Assembly: GCF_018687715.1 (NCBI RefSeq)
Contig: NC_056755.1
Location: forward strand, 20,466,001 to 20,530,000
Length of the DNA: 64,000 bases
Source: Carya illinoinensis
Taxonomy: Eukaryota > Streptophyta > Magnoliopsida > Fagales > Juglandaceae
Direction: 5' to 3'
The position numbers and the translations under genes were made by a program. Below are positions 48,366 to 61,110 of this stretch, in pieces. Under the pieces are notes generated by a model. The model was not told the DNA's origin and searched no databases. It worked only from the letters and a program-made list of their open reading frames with translations. Each line of letters begins with the position of its first letter. Position 1 is the first letter of the stretch.

Positions 48366-51300
48366 ATGGACAAAAGTTGAATGCATTTAGGCAATAGAGT
48401 TGGAAAGGATTACATACCCTATGCGCGTGGAGCAAGAATCTTCATTGATTTTGCAAGGGCTTTTACTGATAGTCATGGTTGCATTAAGTGTTCGTGTTGA
48501 GGTTGTAAAAGTTTGTGTGCGATAGGGTTGGATGAAACTGAAAGTCATATATTTGTGAACGGTATGGATCTGGGGTTTACTCAATGGGTACTACATGGTG
48601 AGCTGTATGCATAATCAACGGATGGATTATTCGGTCATCCGAATTATTTGCGACACGTGGATAATGATTATGAGCGAGACGAGATGGAAGAGATATTGAG
48701 TGACATTGGAGTTAATATGTTTACAGATGAAGTTGATGACAATGCCTCAAGTGGCCGAGGGACTGATTCTGAAAATTTTTCAGCAATGTGGGAAGATGCA
48801 AAGCGTGAGCTTTATCCAGACTATACAAAACATTCCAAAATGTCGTTTATTGTGCGGTTGCTTCACATTAAGTCATTGTGTGGGATGTCAACGAAAGCAA
48901 TAAATATGGTGTTAGACTTATTTAACAAGGTACTTGCCGAAGGGTCTACATTGCCGAAGAATTTTTATGAAACGAAACAGTTGAGAAAGGGATTAGGGTT
49001 TGAGTACAAGTCCATACATGCATGCAAGAATGAATGTACTTTAGTTTGGAAGGAGAACAAGGAGAAACAAGCATGTCCTATATGCAGAGAGTCGAGATGG
49101 AAGGGTAAGAAAAGCGTGCCGGTTAAGATCTTACGATATTTCCCATTGAGACCTAGGTTGCAAAGACTATATATGTGTAAGAAAACAGATCACGATATGA
49201 AGTGACATAAGGAAAAAAGAGTTAATAATGACACATTTATGAGGCACCCAGCTGACTCATTTGCATGGCAATTTTTCGATAATCAATATCCAGAGTTTGA
49301 GATAGAAGCTTGGAACGTGCGCTTGAGACTCACAACCGATGGATGCAACCCTTTGGGGAATATGAGTATAAGTTATAGCACTTGGCTTGTAGTGTTGATT
49401 TTGTACAATCTTCCATGATGGAGGTGCATGAAGACGCCCAACTTTTTGTTAACTTTACTTATCCCTGGCCCAAGATCACCTGAGAATGACATTGACGTAT
49501 ATATGTAAGCATTGATTGAAGAGCTAAAAGAGTTATGGGAAACAAAAATAAGAAATTATGATGCAACTATGTCAACATCTTTTCAGATGCATGCAGTGGT
49601 AATGTGGACGATAAATGACTTTTCGGCATATGGGAATCTTTTCGGCTGGAGTACTAAAGGGAAGTTAGCGTGTTCGACATGTAATAAAGAATCTACTAGT
49701 GAGTGGTTAAAATATTTTCAAAAGTTGTGTTTCATGGGTCATCGACGTTACCTATTAGCAAATCATGCATGGAGAACAGAATGCGTTAAGTTTGATGGGC
49801 GAATAGAGTATAGAATTATGCCTAATGAGTTGTTTGGGAAAGAGATAATGGAACAACTAGTACATGTTAGAGCGAATAATTTTGGCAAAGGTCGGAGAAA
49901 GAACAAGAGAAAACAAGGCGTAGCATAATTGAATTGGACAAAGCGTAATATTTTTTTTGAGTTGCTGTATTGGTCGTCCTGTATATTGCGACATAGTTTG
50001 GATGTAATACACATAGAGAAGAATATTTGTGATAATATACTGGGTACATTGATGAGCATTAATAAAAAGATGAAAGATACGATCAAGATGAGGAAATATC
50101 TTGAGAGAATGAGAATTAAACATAATCTGCATTTACGGGTGGAAGGTGCTAGGGTGGTCATGCCGCATGCATGTTGTACGATGACAATGAAGGAGATGAT
50201 GGACTTCTACAAATGGTTGCAAGGTGTGAAGCTACTAGATAGTTATGTTTCAAATATCAGTAGATGCATGAGCCCTGATGACTGGAAAATTGGTGGACTA
50301 AAAAGTCATAATTGTCACATATTTTTGTAGAAGTTATTACTGGTGGGAATTCATGGGAAGCTGACATCTAATATATGTGTCACCATAACCGAACACTATA
50401 TGTTTTTTAAGGATTTGTGTGGTCGGGTAATAAATCGAGATATGCTGCAGAAATTGAAAGAAGACATTGCTACTATACTATGTAAATTTGAGCAGATCTT
50501 TCCACCATCAGTTTTTGATGTCATGGTCTATTTAGCAATACATTTACCTAAAGAGGTATTGTTGGGTGGACCGTTGCAGTTCCATTGGATGTATCCAGTT
50601 GAAAGATATTTGGGTCAAATGAATCGCACTGTTGGGAATAAAGTCAGAGCTGAGGGGTTCAATAGTAAAGGCCTATATACATTATGAATGGTTAACATTT
50701 TGCTCTTTATATCTTCACGGTGTTGAGACACGATTTAATTGTCAAGAGCAAAATGCTGATCTTGCTGATCTGCTTCTTTGTGAGCTATCAGTATTTTCTC
50801 AGAATGTACGACCCTTGGGTGTACAAACGGGTTATGATTTAATTGATACAGAGTTGGGTAAAGTTCGGTGGTACGTGCTAAATAATTTTTGGGAGATTGA
50901 TTACTATCTCAGGTATGTCGTTGTAAAAGGTTCAAATAATTCTAGTTTTGAAAGTTTTAACTATAACTCTTGTTCTAAAAAATAATATGATTTTGCACTT
51001 ATATATAGTGAGCACATGGACAAACTTAAGAGGGAAGGCATAGAGAATATAGAGGCAAGACACAAGGAAGAATTTTCTAGATAGTTTGAACAACGTGTAT
51101 AAACTAAACTCTATATAACATGTTAGATTTTGAAATTTTTAACTCTAGGTAATACTTAATAAATATACATTATTTCAATCATTAGATTTTGGAACAATGT
51201 GCTTGTGATCCCGGATCAGTTTGTCCTAAATTGTATGCATTGGCCTGTGGTCTCTCAAATAGAGTACATGGATACACTGCATGCACAGTTCAAGGTTATA

Positions 51301-52022
51301 GATTCTACACTCTGGACCGTGAATGTAATAGAAAGATTCAAAATTGTGGTGTGTTGGTCAATGAGAGTCATGGAACAAATGATATTGATTATTATGGTGT
51401 CATTCGTGATATTATCAGATTGAAATATCTAGGTGGGTCTATAACATATGTCTTTAAATGTGATTGGTGGGATCTAGGCGGTGGTCAGGTTTTGATATAT
51501 AGGGATAATCATTTTCCGAGTGTCAATACTGCATCTAAATGGTACGAAGATGATCCATTCATATTGGCTTGTCAAGTTACTCAAATCTATTACTTGATTG
51601 ATTCAATGAAAAGCGCTAATGAAGACAGTGGAGAGATAACTTGGGGAGTCGTACAAAAATTTGTCCCCCAAAATATGTATGAAACATGAACGAGTGCAGA
51701 TTACAATAATAGTGGAAATGAAGATGACACTCCAATTGTAGAGGCCTTCCAAGAAGATGGAGAGGGTATTAACTTGTTTGTTGACCTCAGTGCACTTGAG
51801 TTGCTCCCCTTGTGTAGAGATGACGTTCCACCCGTCCATCTCGACCCATCCATATTAAATGATCATTTAATTCAAGAAAGTGAGGAAGAAGAAGAAGACG
51901 AAGAAGAATCCGGGGGAGAAGTGGATAAGGAGGACAAAGAAAAGGTTGATGATGATGATGAAGATGTTATAGAGGAAGATTCTGAAACAAGCATGGAAAA
52001 TACATCAAAAGATGAAGACTAA
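48366..52022 (+). pseudogene. CACTA transposase, TNPD/Tnp2 type (dead)
   Basis: It catalysed excision and insertion of CACTA elements. Domains in order: transposase-associated domain (from MDKS at 48366, then GKDYIPYARGARIFIDFA and CIKCSC); the Tnp2 transposase region (EKQACPICRESRWK, WNVRLRLTTDGCNPLGNMS, STWLVVLILYNLP, LIPGPRSPENDIDVY, LKELWETKI, WTINDFSAYGNLFGWSTKG, LACSTCNK, FMGHRRYL); the DUF4218-type domain (TLCKFEQIFPPSVFDVMVYL-like, LGGPLQFHWMYPVERYLG); and the DUF4216-type domain (DYYGVIRDIIRLKYLGG, YVFKCDWWDL). The C-terminus is acidic (51880-52020). Stops interrupt the frame at 48378, near 48498 and 48613, at 49203, 49420 and 49506, before 49929, at 50328, in the small exon near 51082 and at 51687. 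A +1 frameshift lies near 50650-50690. Introns probably separate 50910-51005 and 51090-51188. Confidence 0.92.
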
Positions 52023-52120
52023 AAGTATTAAAAACTTTATTCATATAGGTGACTATAGAATTTTATACTAAAATTAATTTCTTCTAATTAATTTTTTTAT
52101 TTATATAATCATTTTCAAGT

Positions 52121-53792
52121 ATGCCACCAAAATGATAAAGAAGAAATGTGCCTCCTCCACCAAGTTCAAGTACCGAACCCATTGAGGACTCCCCCACATG
52201 AGGAATCCGTTCATGAAGATGAAGTTAACACTATATAGAATGATGGACAATTGACACCTACTGGTAAGGAAATATCATTGATAATTAATTATATAATTAT
52301 TACTCTTGTCTCAATAAGTATATAACTTTAAAAATTATACTATTATTTATTAGTTGATGCATCCGCTCATCGCAGTTGTGGCAATACACGTGGCATCTCA
52401 CTTGAGAAAAATCGAAGGCACGAAAAACTTAAGGTCATCATTCCTGATAATTCCACTAGAGGAGTGGATGATAGTGCAACAGCACTTTCCTCCTATATTG
52501 GCACAATAGTCTGAGCTTTTGCTCCATTTTATGTGCGCTCTTGGTGAGATGTTCCCAATGAGATTAAGGAGCACATTCGGAGTTGTGTGTTGGTGAGTTT
52601 ACTTCGAGAGTTCATTTTTTTCACCTAGATTAGTATATCATATTTTTGACATAATTAATTTATAATTAAGATGAAGTTGACCTCGACTTTGGACTTAGTG
52701 AGGATTTGAGAACTGTGAATGAGTTAATGGCTACACTATTTCAACGTCACAAGGGATGATTTCATGACCATTTCAAGAAGTTTGAGACATTTGAAGAGGC
52801 TGCGCAGTCTCCTTTCCAGTAGATGAAGTTAGACGATTGAAGAAAGTGTTGTGATCTTTTTGCATTTCCAGAATATCAGGTATTTTAGATTTATTTTCTT
52901 TAATTATTTACATTTATATTTGTTGTTTATATTATATGTATATATATTACAATTAACATTCTTAATTAATTTTGTAGCACTTAAGTTCTACAAATGCACA
53001 TACTAGATCCGCTCTGACTATCCACCATCGTGTTGTTTCAAGATCATTCTATCGTTTTGCTAAAAAAATGGTAATTAATAAACTATATAATTCATTTATT
53101 TTCCTGCTATTCTTTTATATAAGTACTAACACTATCTTTTCAAAATTTCTAATGTCGTTTAATTATAAATGTGATGATCATAAAAACATTTCTCTCGTTC
53201 ATATCTATGTTGCTGCTTACACTAATGAACATAGTGAGTGGATGGATTTTGCCGATGCAGATAATTATGTAAACAGTGTTCCTTTTGTTAAATAAATTAT
53301 GCAACATGTGAATAATTTATGTTTTATTTGTATTTCTTTTAATACGTTACTTATTATGTGTTTTGATCTTTCAAATTGTAGGGAAAATGATGGAGATGCA
53401 GTCAGCTTCTGGGGAATCCTCTTCCAATGACAGACATTTTTACCCAAGTGCTCAGGCCCAACTCTAGTATGGCAAGAGATTTGGAACAATCTTTCAAACA
53501 ATCCGAGTCATCCTCCTCAACCTCATCGACTTCACAAATTAATAATCTTACCAAAGATTTAGAAGCTGCACGACGCGAGAATGAGGATATGAGGTCCAGA
53601 CAACAAGAGTTGGAGTCCCTCTTAGAGCGACAGTCTCATTTAGAGACGCGTTTGTAGGACCAATAAAGAGACCAGGAGGAAAGAATACGCAATGAGGTCT
53701 AAAAGCAAGTGCAGCGGGAGGTGATGCTGCAAATGGTGCGTGTTATGTCATTGCAACATAATCGCGGTGGAAAAGGAAAGAAAAAGAAATGA
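52121..53792 (+). pseudogene. Transposase_24-type (Ptta/En/Spm) gene, dead
   Basis: The second gene of the CACTA element sits about 100 bp after the first. It runs from ATG 52121 (MPPKR-, then a stop), with several introns inferred from open blocks. The blocks are about 52355-52590 (GISLEKNRRHEKLKVIIPDN, then GTIV, APFYVRSW, VPNEIKEHI), 52680-52880 (LATLFQRHKG-like, FHDHFKKFETFEEA, CDLFAFPEYQ) and 52978-53069 (SRSFYRFAKKM). The last block, about 53382-53792, has ASGESSSND, TDIFTQVL and a coiled coil with LTKDLEAARRENEDMRSRQQ. It ends in a lysine-rich tail and TGA. These match the plant family Transposase_24, thought to play the TNPA-like DNA-binding role. Several in-frame stops and one frameshift (near 53428) are visible. 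Exon borders are approximate. Confidence 0.8.
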
Positions 53793-53932
53793 ATTTTATT
53801 AGTGTATTATATTTTTAATATCTAATTTGAAAACACTTGCAAACATTGTTGGTTGTGAAATATATTATGTAATATGTAATATAATACAATTAGTATAATT
53901 GGTACGTTTTTTAATTGGATGAGTATTTTTGA

Positions 53933-56030
53933 TGAGACGCCCCCAAATCTCCATGCACAGACACGGAAAAATCGAGACGTCCAGATGATGACATCACGCA
54001 TCACCACCCTATCGACGTGTGCCAAGTGTGTGGATAAGCAACAAATGTGCACAAAGAAACACGCAGCGAAAAGCAAAGTCATAAACTAAGTACCAGAATT
54101 TTTTCTTATTTAATACAAAGCTGTTCAAAACTTACATATTAAAATATTACAAAACACAAATATATTTTCAAAGCCGAAAATAAAGCATAGACTTTAACTC
54201 AGCACTCCGGCGGAGTCGCATCTTCGGGCTCATCCTCCTCTTCTTCCTCGAACTCTGCACCAAAATCTACGGTACCAAAAATGATGCCGCAGGTAAGTAT
54301 AATTCAAACACTAATAGATAAAAACATATAAAACTCAAAGAACATGCATGAAAGAAAAGCCAATGCACATGTCCCGTAAACATATCTTTACACGCACGCC
54401 AAAAAACCCATTTGGCCCAAAAACATATCGCTTAAAACCAAGCCTTGCCATTATCCTAGATAATAGTTCAAACCACCATTTTCCTAGAAAATGGATCAAA
54501 AGCCTCAAAACCAAACCTCGCCTTTTCCCAGAAAATAGCCCACATCTGAAAAGCATAAAAACGATCCAATTATGCATGCACCATGATCTCCCCTAGGGAT
54601 CATCCGCACACCCTGCCTCTGTGTCACACCGCAGGTAACGACTACGCCTGTGACACCTAAACGAATGATACCCAGACTCGCACCCAGCACGTACCTGGCA
54701 GGCCATCCTTTAGTCCCCGCCACTCTAGGGACCACGGAGTCGACACGACAGTGTTCCCGTATCGTGCGATCCGGTCGTCGCCCTGCGACAACCCAAGGGA
54801 TGTCACTCAGTATTATCTACTCTCGAGTGACCAGAGGAGCTCCACCGAGATAATAACTCATCCCGGCTTGGGCTCGTGAAACACACGCACCCAAAAACCA
54901 TTTACACCAACAAAACATGGTTTTCTCACTTAAAATAAAAAGCACATGTATGCAATATGTAACGCAAGCCTCATGGCACAAATAACCAACCAATCACAAG
55001 CAATCAAAACCAAGCACTCCATTCTCAATTCATCCGACCCCCTAACTCCTCGAACTCAGTCCGGAATCAACTAACCAGCAGATAAATAAATATTGTAAGA
55101 GCATAATACATTTAAATATAAAAGTAGAGTTTGAAAAATACTTACAGCACTATATGCTATTTTTTGAAAGCTTGCGACGTTGCAAACGGCGGAAGAAAAG
55201 CAACGTAACAATGTAATTTACACTGTGGCCGTGGGTAATAAATTACCCACTTTTGAACAAGGACAAACCAAAGTTCGAGATTGATAAGGAATGGCGTAGG
55301 GATGTTTATGAAGCTAAGGGAAGTGGAGTTTGGCCGTGGGTGGCGGCGAAAACGGCGGTAGGAGGCCAAAATACCCAAATCGGAGAGTTAGCTCGTGGGG
55401 ACTGTTCCGGCGACAGATTGAGGCCGGAAATGGGTGAGTTAGGACGGCAAGGAGTCGGTGATGAAGTGGTGAGGAGGTGATGGCTAGAGGTGGAGCGACA
55501 GCGGCAAATCGGGGCTAAAACCGTGCAGCTTGATGGTGACTTTCTGGCTAAACGACGGCACGGTTGGGGATGAAAGTTGGTGGGGTGGTTCACCGGAGGG
55601 AGGGGAAGAGATTGGTGGTGGTGGTGTGGCTCACAGCGTCGGTGAGTGGCAAAACTGGGTGGCTGGACGTGAACGGCGTGAGGGAGAAGAGAGAGAGAGA
55701 ATTCGCACGGGGAGGGGTCGACGCACGGGAAGAAAGGGAGGAAAAAAAAGAAAGAAAAAGAAAAAGAAAGAAAAGAGAAAAAAAGAAGAGGGAAAAAGAG
55801 AAAAGAAAATATGGAGGAAAGAAATGAGGTCCAGTCCTCACCTCTGGAGTCCAAAATAGATCTGCCGAAAACGATATTAAAAGCCGTAAAACGACTAAAT
55901 AAATAAAACACAACATCAAATAAATTAAAAACCAATTTAAAATACAATAATTTAAAATAAATAAACCATTATATTAATTAAATTAAAAACAACCCTTCAG
56001 TGAAAATATACGTAAAAGCGGGTCATCACA
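53933..56030 (-). mobile_element. Solo LTR nested in the CACTA element
   Basis: A 2098-bp LTR of the main family starts TGAGACGCCCCCAAATCTCC and ends GCGGGTCATCACA. Flanks TTTGA and TCTGA give a 4/5 target duplication. It contains a CAGGTAAGTA site (54289-54298), a hairpin array (54440-54540), tacttacagcact (55140) and a purine tract (55680-55830). It lies after the last CACTA gene and before the right subterminal repeats, so it did not itself kill the transposase. Confidence 0.85.
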
Positions 56031-56657
56031 TCTGATATGTACCTTCGAATGTAAATAAAATACATTTGACTAGTATTTCACATTCGAACACACGTTCAAA
56101 CTTAATTACACAAAATTATAACAAAACGTTCGAACGTTCTCACCATCAAATGAACATAACATTCGAATGTTTAAACGTTTAACGTTCCAAACCTCCGAAC
56201 ATACTTCTTGCGTTCGAACTCTACTTTGTTAACATTCGAATGAATGTCCGAATGTTATGATACGTACGTTCAGACATTGTTCCCTTTCCATTGGAATCTA
56301 AATTCGAACGTAACATTCAGACGTATAAACATTCGAACATAAATATGATACGTTCGAACTATAATCAACAAACATTACCTTCTATCATTCGGATGTCAAT
56401 TGGTTTGATTTACGTTTGAACATTAAATTTTACATTTGAGCGCGACTTTTTGTGACAGATTTCAACCGTTACTGAAAAAAGAAATATTCGAACGTTATAT
56501 CAAACGGCACACCGCCAACCGTCACTAAAAATATTTTTAGTGACGGTTGTACAGTAAACTGTCACCAAATATATTCTGTGATGCACATTTAGTGACGGTT
56601 GTATTTCGTGACATTTTGGTATTTTTTGTGATAGTTTTCTCTATCACTAAATATAAT
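56031..56657. repeat. CACTA right subterminal repeats
   Basis: Dense attcgaa, cgttcgaacg and aacattcgaatg words (56040-56500) are followed by agtgacggttg, aaaccgtcac and gtgacatttt words (56500-56650). They mirror the left end. Confidence 0.82.
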
Positions 56658-56670
56658 TTTTGTTGTAGTG
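56658..56670 (-). repeat. CACTA right terminal inverted repeat
   Basis: TTTTGTTGTAGTG is followed directly by the TAC target duplication. Confidence 0.9.
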
Positions 56671-56673
56671 TAC

Positions 56674-58520
56674 CTGGTATCCTGTTTGAAACCCGGGTGA
56701 ACAATCTTATACATCAACACGAAACATTCCGTTTGTATGGACTCAAATAAACTTTATAGTATCTGTTTTTGCCCTCTGATGGATCATACCAAATTGAAGT
56801 ATATGGAGCATTAAATAATTAGAGTAATTAATAATTACGTACAATCATATAAGTGAATTTTTATAAAAATGTGGTTTGAATCATGGGGTACTGGTGGCCA
56901 GAGCTAGGAAATCTTGGGGGAGGAATCCATGATATAAGGGTCAAATATTTCATGAGGTCACCATACTATTAGCTAGAACAAAATAAGCCAATAAGCCAGG
57001 GGATAAAACCCTTATCCCGTGCCATCTTTTGCAGTTTATTGCGATCGTAGAGCTAGGGCCCCCATTGGGTTTTTGGCAATACTTGGAAATTACGGCAAAA
57101 ACAAAAACTCGACGATTGAACAACGTACAGTACACTTGATGACATTCATTTTCTTTTCCTAGGACATCCTCCCTATTGCTGTCGGTTCATGGCAAATGAC
57201 CAAAGGTTAAGGGGCTTAAAACAACTGCTGTAGTACTGTTTGTTCAAATATTACAGATTTTGTGTTGGGCATAACACTTTCAAAAGTAATGATATACTAC
57301 GGGTTCACCACCCAACAATCACATCCTGTCATGTAACCAAAAGTAGGACAAAGTCAAAGAGACTGGTATAAGAGTATGGTTTCTTTTTTATCTCTTTCCC
57401 ACTTCTTTTTTCCTATCTCTTTTGATCCTTATTTTCTCTTCTGAAAAATGCTACTTTTTCCACGGGAAGCTACCGTTAAGACTTTATTATTATTATTGTT
57501 ATTATTATTATTATTTACTTAATGATTAAGTATTTTTAATAATATTGCATTGTTTTAAATATTTGAAAGTGTTAAAAAAATACATATAAAAAAAATTCAC
57601 AAAAACGACTAGCGAGAGCCCAATGGCAGCTGTAGAGGCACCCTTCTCCTTTCCATGTTTGTTGATTGGTGTGTATATATATATATATATATATATGTGA
57701 TGCATTCGTGCAAAGGACTGACAAAGGCAATTGCCGATCACTGATCAGGCCGAATCAAGGGTTCCCATTAACAGTAGTCTAAACCAAGCTGAATGAACTT
57801 GATCATGAACGAATTAATTTCATGAAGATGCGAATAAAAACTTGGAAACTAGTCTTTTTCATAAAAAAGGACGAAACAGAAGACATAATACCATCCTGAT
57901 TTTACTTGATTTTGTAGCTTGGAATCACACAGAGAGAAAAAAATAAAAAATAAAAAGATAACATGCAGTGATAAGCAAAACCTTTAATGTGTTTATCTCC
58001 ATAAGTTTGCATGTGTCATAACTAATCTTGTTATAGTACAACTATATATTTAGGATTGGGCGAGTGATCAAAAGCTACAATATTTTATTTTTAAGCGATA
58101 GGCTAAAGCCTATATGTACTAGAATAAGCTTTTGCCACAGGAAATTCTCTTTTAAGCCCAGTTTGACAAGCACCAAACCACAACAAATATCAAACAACGC
58201 AATAATGGAGTAAAAGTGGCTACTGCTTTTTCCCCCACCACTCCACCCCCTTTAATCAAATAAAGGCCACCATTTTAAAAAAGAATCAGCTTTCAGGGTT
58301 CAAGAGAATATGCATGGATCTCCCTTCTTCATTCAGCTCTTAATTAGTTTTCTAAGCTCAAACTTTTAGCCCCCATCAAGCACTCATGAATGCCTACCTT
58401 TTCCTCCCCTGCAAAGTTACCAAATAATTAAATCTTTCCCCAACTTCGAACTTTACCTGCACCTCCTTATGATCATCAACTTTGCTTCACATTTCCATCC
58501 ATCAAATTTCCTAATTATTA
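56674..58520. other. Intergenic DNA and probable 3' UTR of the IDD gene
   Basis: AT-rich and apparently unique. An (ATT)n-type run lies at 57488-57513 and a (TA)n run at 57674-57695. On the minus strand, AATAAA-type words near 58082-58092 could serve for polyadenylation about 430 bp after the stop; this is weak. No other gene is recognised. Confidence 0.45.
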
Positions 58521-60794
58521 TCAAATCCATCCATTGAATGATGAGGGGTGGCAGATGGGTTGCACGGTCCCCACACCCAGGAAGTCCCTAGTTTCCCCTC
58601 CGGAGCCATCTTCAATCTCCGCATGCCGGCGTTTGGCCGGGTGTATCTGAAACAGGTCACCTGCTGTTTTTTCAGCATCTTTCCCGAGATTAGAAAGTAT
58701 TGAATTTGAACCATAGGGTCCACCCAATTTGTTCCCATCCTGAACTCGACTGTCATTGCACTTCAACCGAAAGCTCCCTAGGAATGATGGGTCAGTTGAA
58801 GTTGATCCAATTTGAGCAGCTTTTTGCAATAAAGCCGTTGCTGACATATTTGCTGAAGGTGTTTGATTAGACTGGTGTTGGGTCTCATACAAGGAAGGAA
58901 TACTTAAAAGCTGAGTTCCAGCCTCCTTCACGTCGATTAGTGGAAGTGAAGTGCTTGTTAACTCTTCGGAATTACTCGAAGAGAGCTTATTTCCAAAAAC
59001 CCAATTTTGGTGATAATCCGATGGCGAAATATTCGAGCACGACACGAGTGGATCTGCAAACGTTGCTCCTGAACACAATGGCCCAAGTTGATGAATCCCT
59101 TGGAGATTGTTATTAATCATTGTTTCCTGGCCTTGGGATCCATGGCCAATCCATAGGGATAGTCCTCGTGTCGTTGGGTTAATTATTGTGTCTTCATTGC
59201 TTGAGATTGGCTTGAAAATAGACGGGACATTCTGTGGGTTGCTATGGCCTAGGGGAGTTCCCATGAAATGGTAGTTGATATTGCCTGCCACTGCGGTGTT
59301 CATATTTGAGACTGCTTTCATTCTGGCTGTTTCTTCTGCCAAGGCATCGCAGAAGGCTCTATGTGTTACGAAGCTATCTCGCCTGCTCACAAAGAGTTTA
59401 CAAACTTTAACCTAATTAGCTTCAAGAAATATTGAATTGGAAAAATATAAGAGAAGCATGGACAAAAGCACACAATAATCGAAACAGGAAAAAGACAATA
59501 TATCTGGCATGAAGGGATGGTATTTTGAAGGTCATTACGTCAGAACAAGTCTAATTTGCATCAGTAAAGAAACTACAGGTAATTACCCACATATAATGGG
59601 AAAACAAAGAACGAAAATTACAAACACATAAATAATTGCAGAAGTTATCAAAACAGTTAAGATTAAGATACAGAATCCCAATACATATGACAAATTAGAT
59701 GTTACAGGCCGTGGACTCAGACGATGAATATATATCATCAACGTACGACATTTTGTCTTTCTAACGAGTAATTTGTCTTCAGAAGGGCCCCTCCTTTGTT
59801 GAGAGAGAGAGAGATAGCGTGGCGCAGACAAAGATACAACAGCCACAAGAATAGCGTGGCGCAGACAAAGATACAACGGCACAAGAATCACTTTAATTCA
59901 GGCTTCATTTGGCTTCTTTACTTTCTTCTCTGTTGAAATTGATTAGCTAGTACTGTCGCATGAAGAAAGTGATGATGCTCTTTTTTCTGGTATACAGACA
60001 AGGATCGATCTCAAAATCACAAGTATCATTTCCTGCCTTTATTTTCCGCAGATCACCATCGATCAATTACTACCTTTTCATATAATTTGAGTCTTACTAC
60101 GACCATACTTCTACCAATAAAAATATATAGTAATAACAAACACAGCAAAACATTACCTTGAAAATACAGTTCCGCAGTCACATCTGTATTCCCTGGTGCC
60201 ACAAGTCTTGGAGTGGGCTTTCCAATCTGACTGCACAGCGTAGCGCTTTGAGCACTTCCCACATTTCCACTTCTTCTCGCCGTGTTTCCGGCAGAAGTGC
60301 TTCTTTATTCCGGTTAGGTCTCCAAGAGCCCTAGAGGGGTGGTGGTGGACGCAGGCCTTTTCGGGGCACACATAAACACGTTTCCTTGGTTCTTTGCTGG
60401 TCCTTTGCTTTAGCTTCCATGGAAGGTTGTGTCCCCGCCGGTGGAGTTGCAAGTTTTGATCCCTTTGAAAACCCTTCCCGCAAATTTCACACAAGAATCT
60501 GTTGGTGGCCATCAGGGTCTTTGGCGACAAAGCGATTACTTCAGCTTCGGGATCTGTTGAGAATTATTCATTTGGAATCACCATTTGAACATTAACTACT
60601 TTGAATATACCCGTGATCAAAACAAATCAGAGAAAGAGAGGGAATTGTAAAAGCTACAGAGAACTGAGAGGAAGCTTGCCTGGGGTGCCTGGGAGGTTTC
60701 TCTTCTTCTTTACGGCTGGAGGATTGGATCCAGACCGAATTGTGTTCTCGTCAATAAGATTTGGATATGCTTCTTCAGCCATCTTTTCTGGCAT
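58521..60794 (-). CDS. INDETERMINATE DOMAIN (IDD) C2H2 zinc-finger transcription factor
   Basis: A nuclear DNA-binding protein of the plant IDD family, whose members work with GRAS proteins (SHR, SCR, DELLA) in root patterning, gibberellin signalling, flowering or metabolism. Exons are 60680-60794, 60157-60553 and 58521-59382; joined they give 457 residues, a normal length. Residues 29-38 (KKKRNLPGTP) are the nuclear signal and family signature. Finger 1 is C60-C63-H76-H80, finger 2 C101-C106-H124-H129, finger 3 C136-C139-H152-C156 and finger 4 C163-C165-H178-C182. The C-terminus has MSATALLQKAAQIGSTS (350-366) and TRDFLGVG (435-442), both family motifs. The first Met is chosen; a second Met (residue 5) fits the MAEE start of relatives. 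Intron 1 has a GC donor (CAG|GCAAGC) and intron 2 is GT-AG. No defect was seen. Which IDD subgroup it belongs to cannot be settled by eye. Confidence 0.95.
59383..60156 (-). other. IDD intron 2 with a 37-bp tandem duplication
   Basis: A 774-bp GT-AG intron. Within it, 59814-59850 and 59851-59886 are near-identical copies starting atagcgtggcgcagacaaag, next to a short GA run (59801-59813). The open frame in the intron (59583-59891) is not coding. Confidence 0.88.
60554..60679 (-). other. IDD intron 1, non-canonical GC-AG
   Basis: A 126-bp intron. The donor is CAG|GCAAGC and the acceptor ctcaacag. Splicing here restores the family sequence GTP-D-P-E-A-E-V-I-A-L-S-P. No GT close by would keep the frame. 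Confidence 0.85.
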
Positions 60795-61110
60795 CGTAAT
60801 TAAGCTCTCTCTTCTCAGTCTATAACTCAGAAAAAGTTTTTGTTTCGGTTAAAGCCAGGAAAAAGTTAAGCACATCAATCTGAATATCAATCACTAAACT
60901 GAATTACGAGACAACAGAGAAAGAGCTGCTTTCTTTTTGCCTGAAGTAGTCTCAACCCTTACAAGTCAAGTTGATATATGCAAGATTGGATCTCCATCCC
61001 TTCTCTCTCTCTCTCTCGATCGCTGTCTAAAATATGTCTGCAGTCACATTTTCACTGTCTACTTTTTAGGTGGAATATAATAGTCCTACACTGTTCGAGG
61101 CGGTGAAAAG
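60795..61110 (-). promoter_or_regulatory. Upstream region of the IDD gene
   Basis: On the minus strand this holds the presumed 5' UTR and promoter. A pyrimidine run on the plus strand (61000-61016, tctctctctctctctcg) is a GA tract on the coding strand. Gatatatgc near 60973-60981 is a weak TATA candidate. The exact start is unknown. Confidence 0.4.

Larger units (their letters stand above)
43702..56670 (+). mobile_element. CACTA (En/Spm) DNA transposon, complete ends, decayed genes
   Basis: The element starts CACTATAACAAATATG and ends TTTTTGTTGTAGTG, whose complement is CACTACAACAAAAA. The 3-bp target duplication TAC flanks it (43699-43701 and 56671-56673). Length is 12,969 bp including a 2.1 kb solo LTR. 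Subterminal DNA at both ends is rich in attcgaa/cgttcgaa-type words and agtgacggtt/aaccgtcac inverted words, the usual binding sites for the TNPA-type protein. Plus-strand TNPD- and Transposase_24-type genes and a minus-strand gene remnant are present, all with stops. Conserved ends mean it could still be moved by a functional relative. Confidence 0.93.

Noticed and set aside
52121..53792. A separate host gene with a coiled coil (frame at 53427-53657)
   Set aside because: Its position after the TNPD-type gene and the upstream blocks match the CACTA-associated Transposase_24 family; multiple stops show it is dead.
59583..59891. 102-codon minus-strand frame next to the IDD exons
   Set aside because: It lies wholly inside IDD intron 2 and does not match the protein family.
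60386..60595. Plus-strand frame across IDD exon 2
   Set aside because: Shadow of the zinc-finger coding exon on the other strand.
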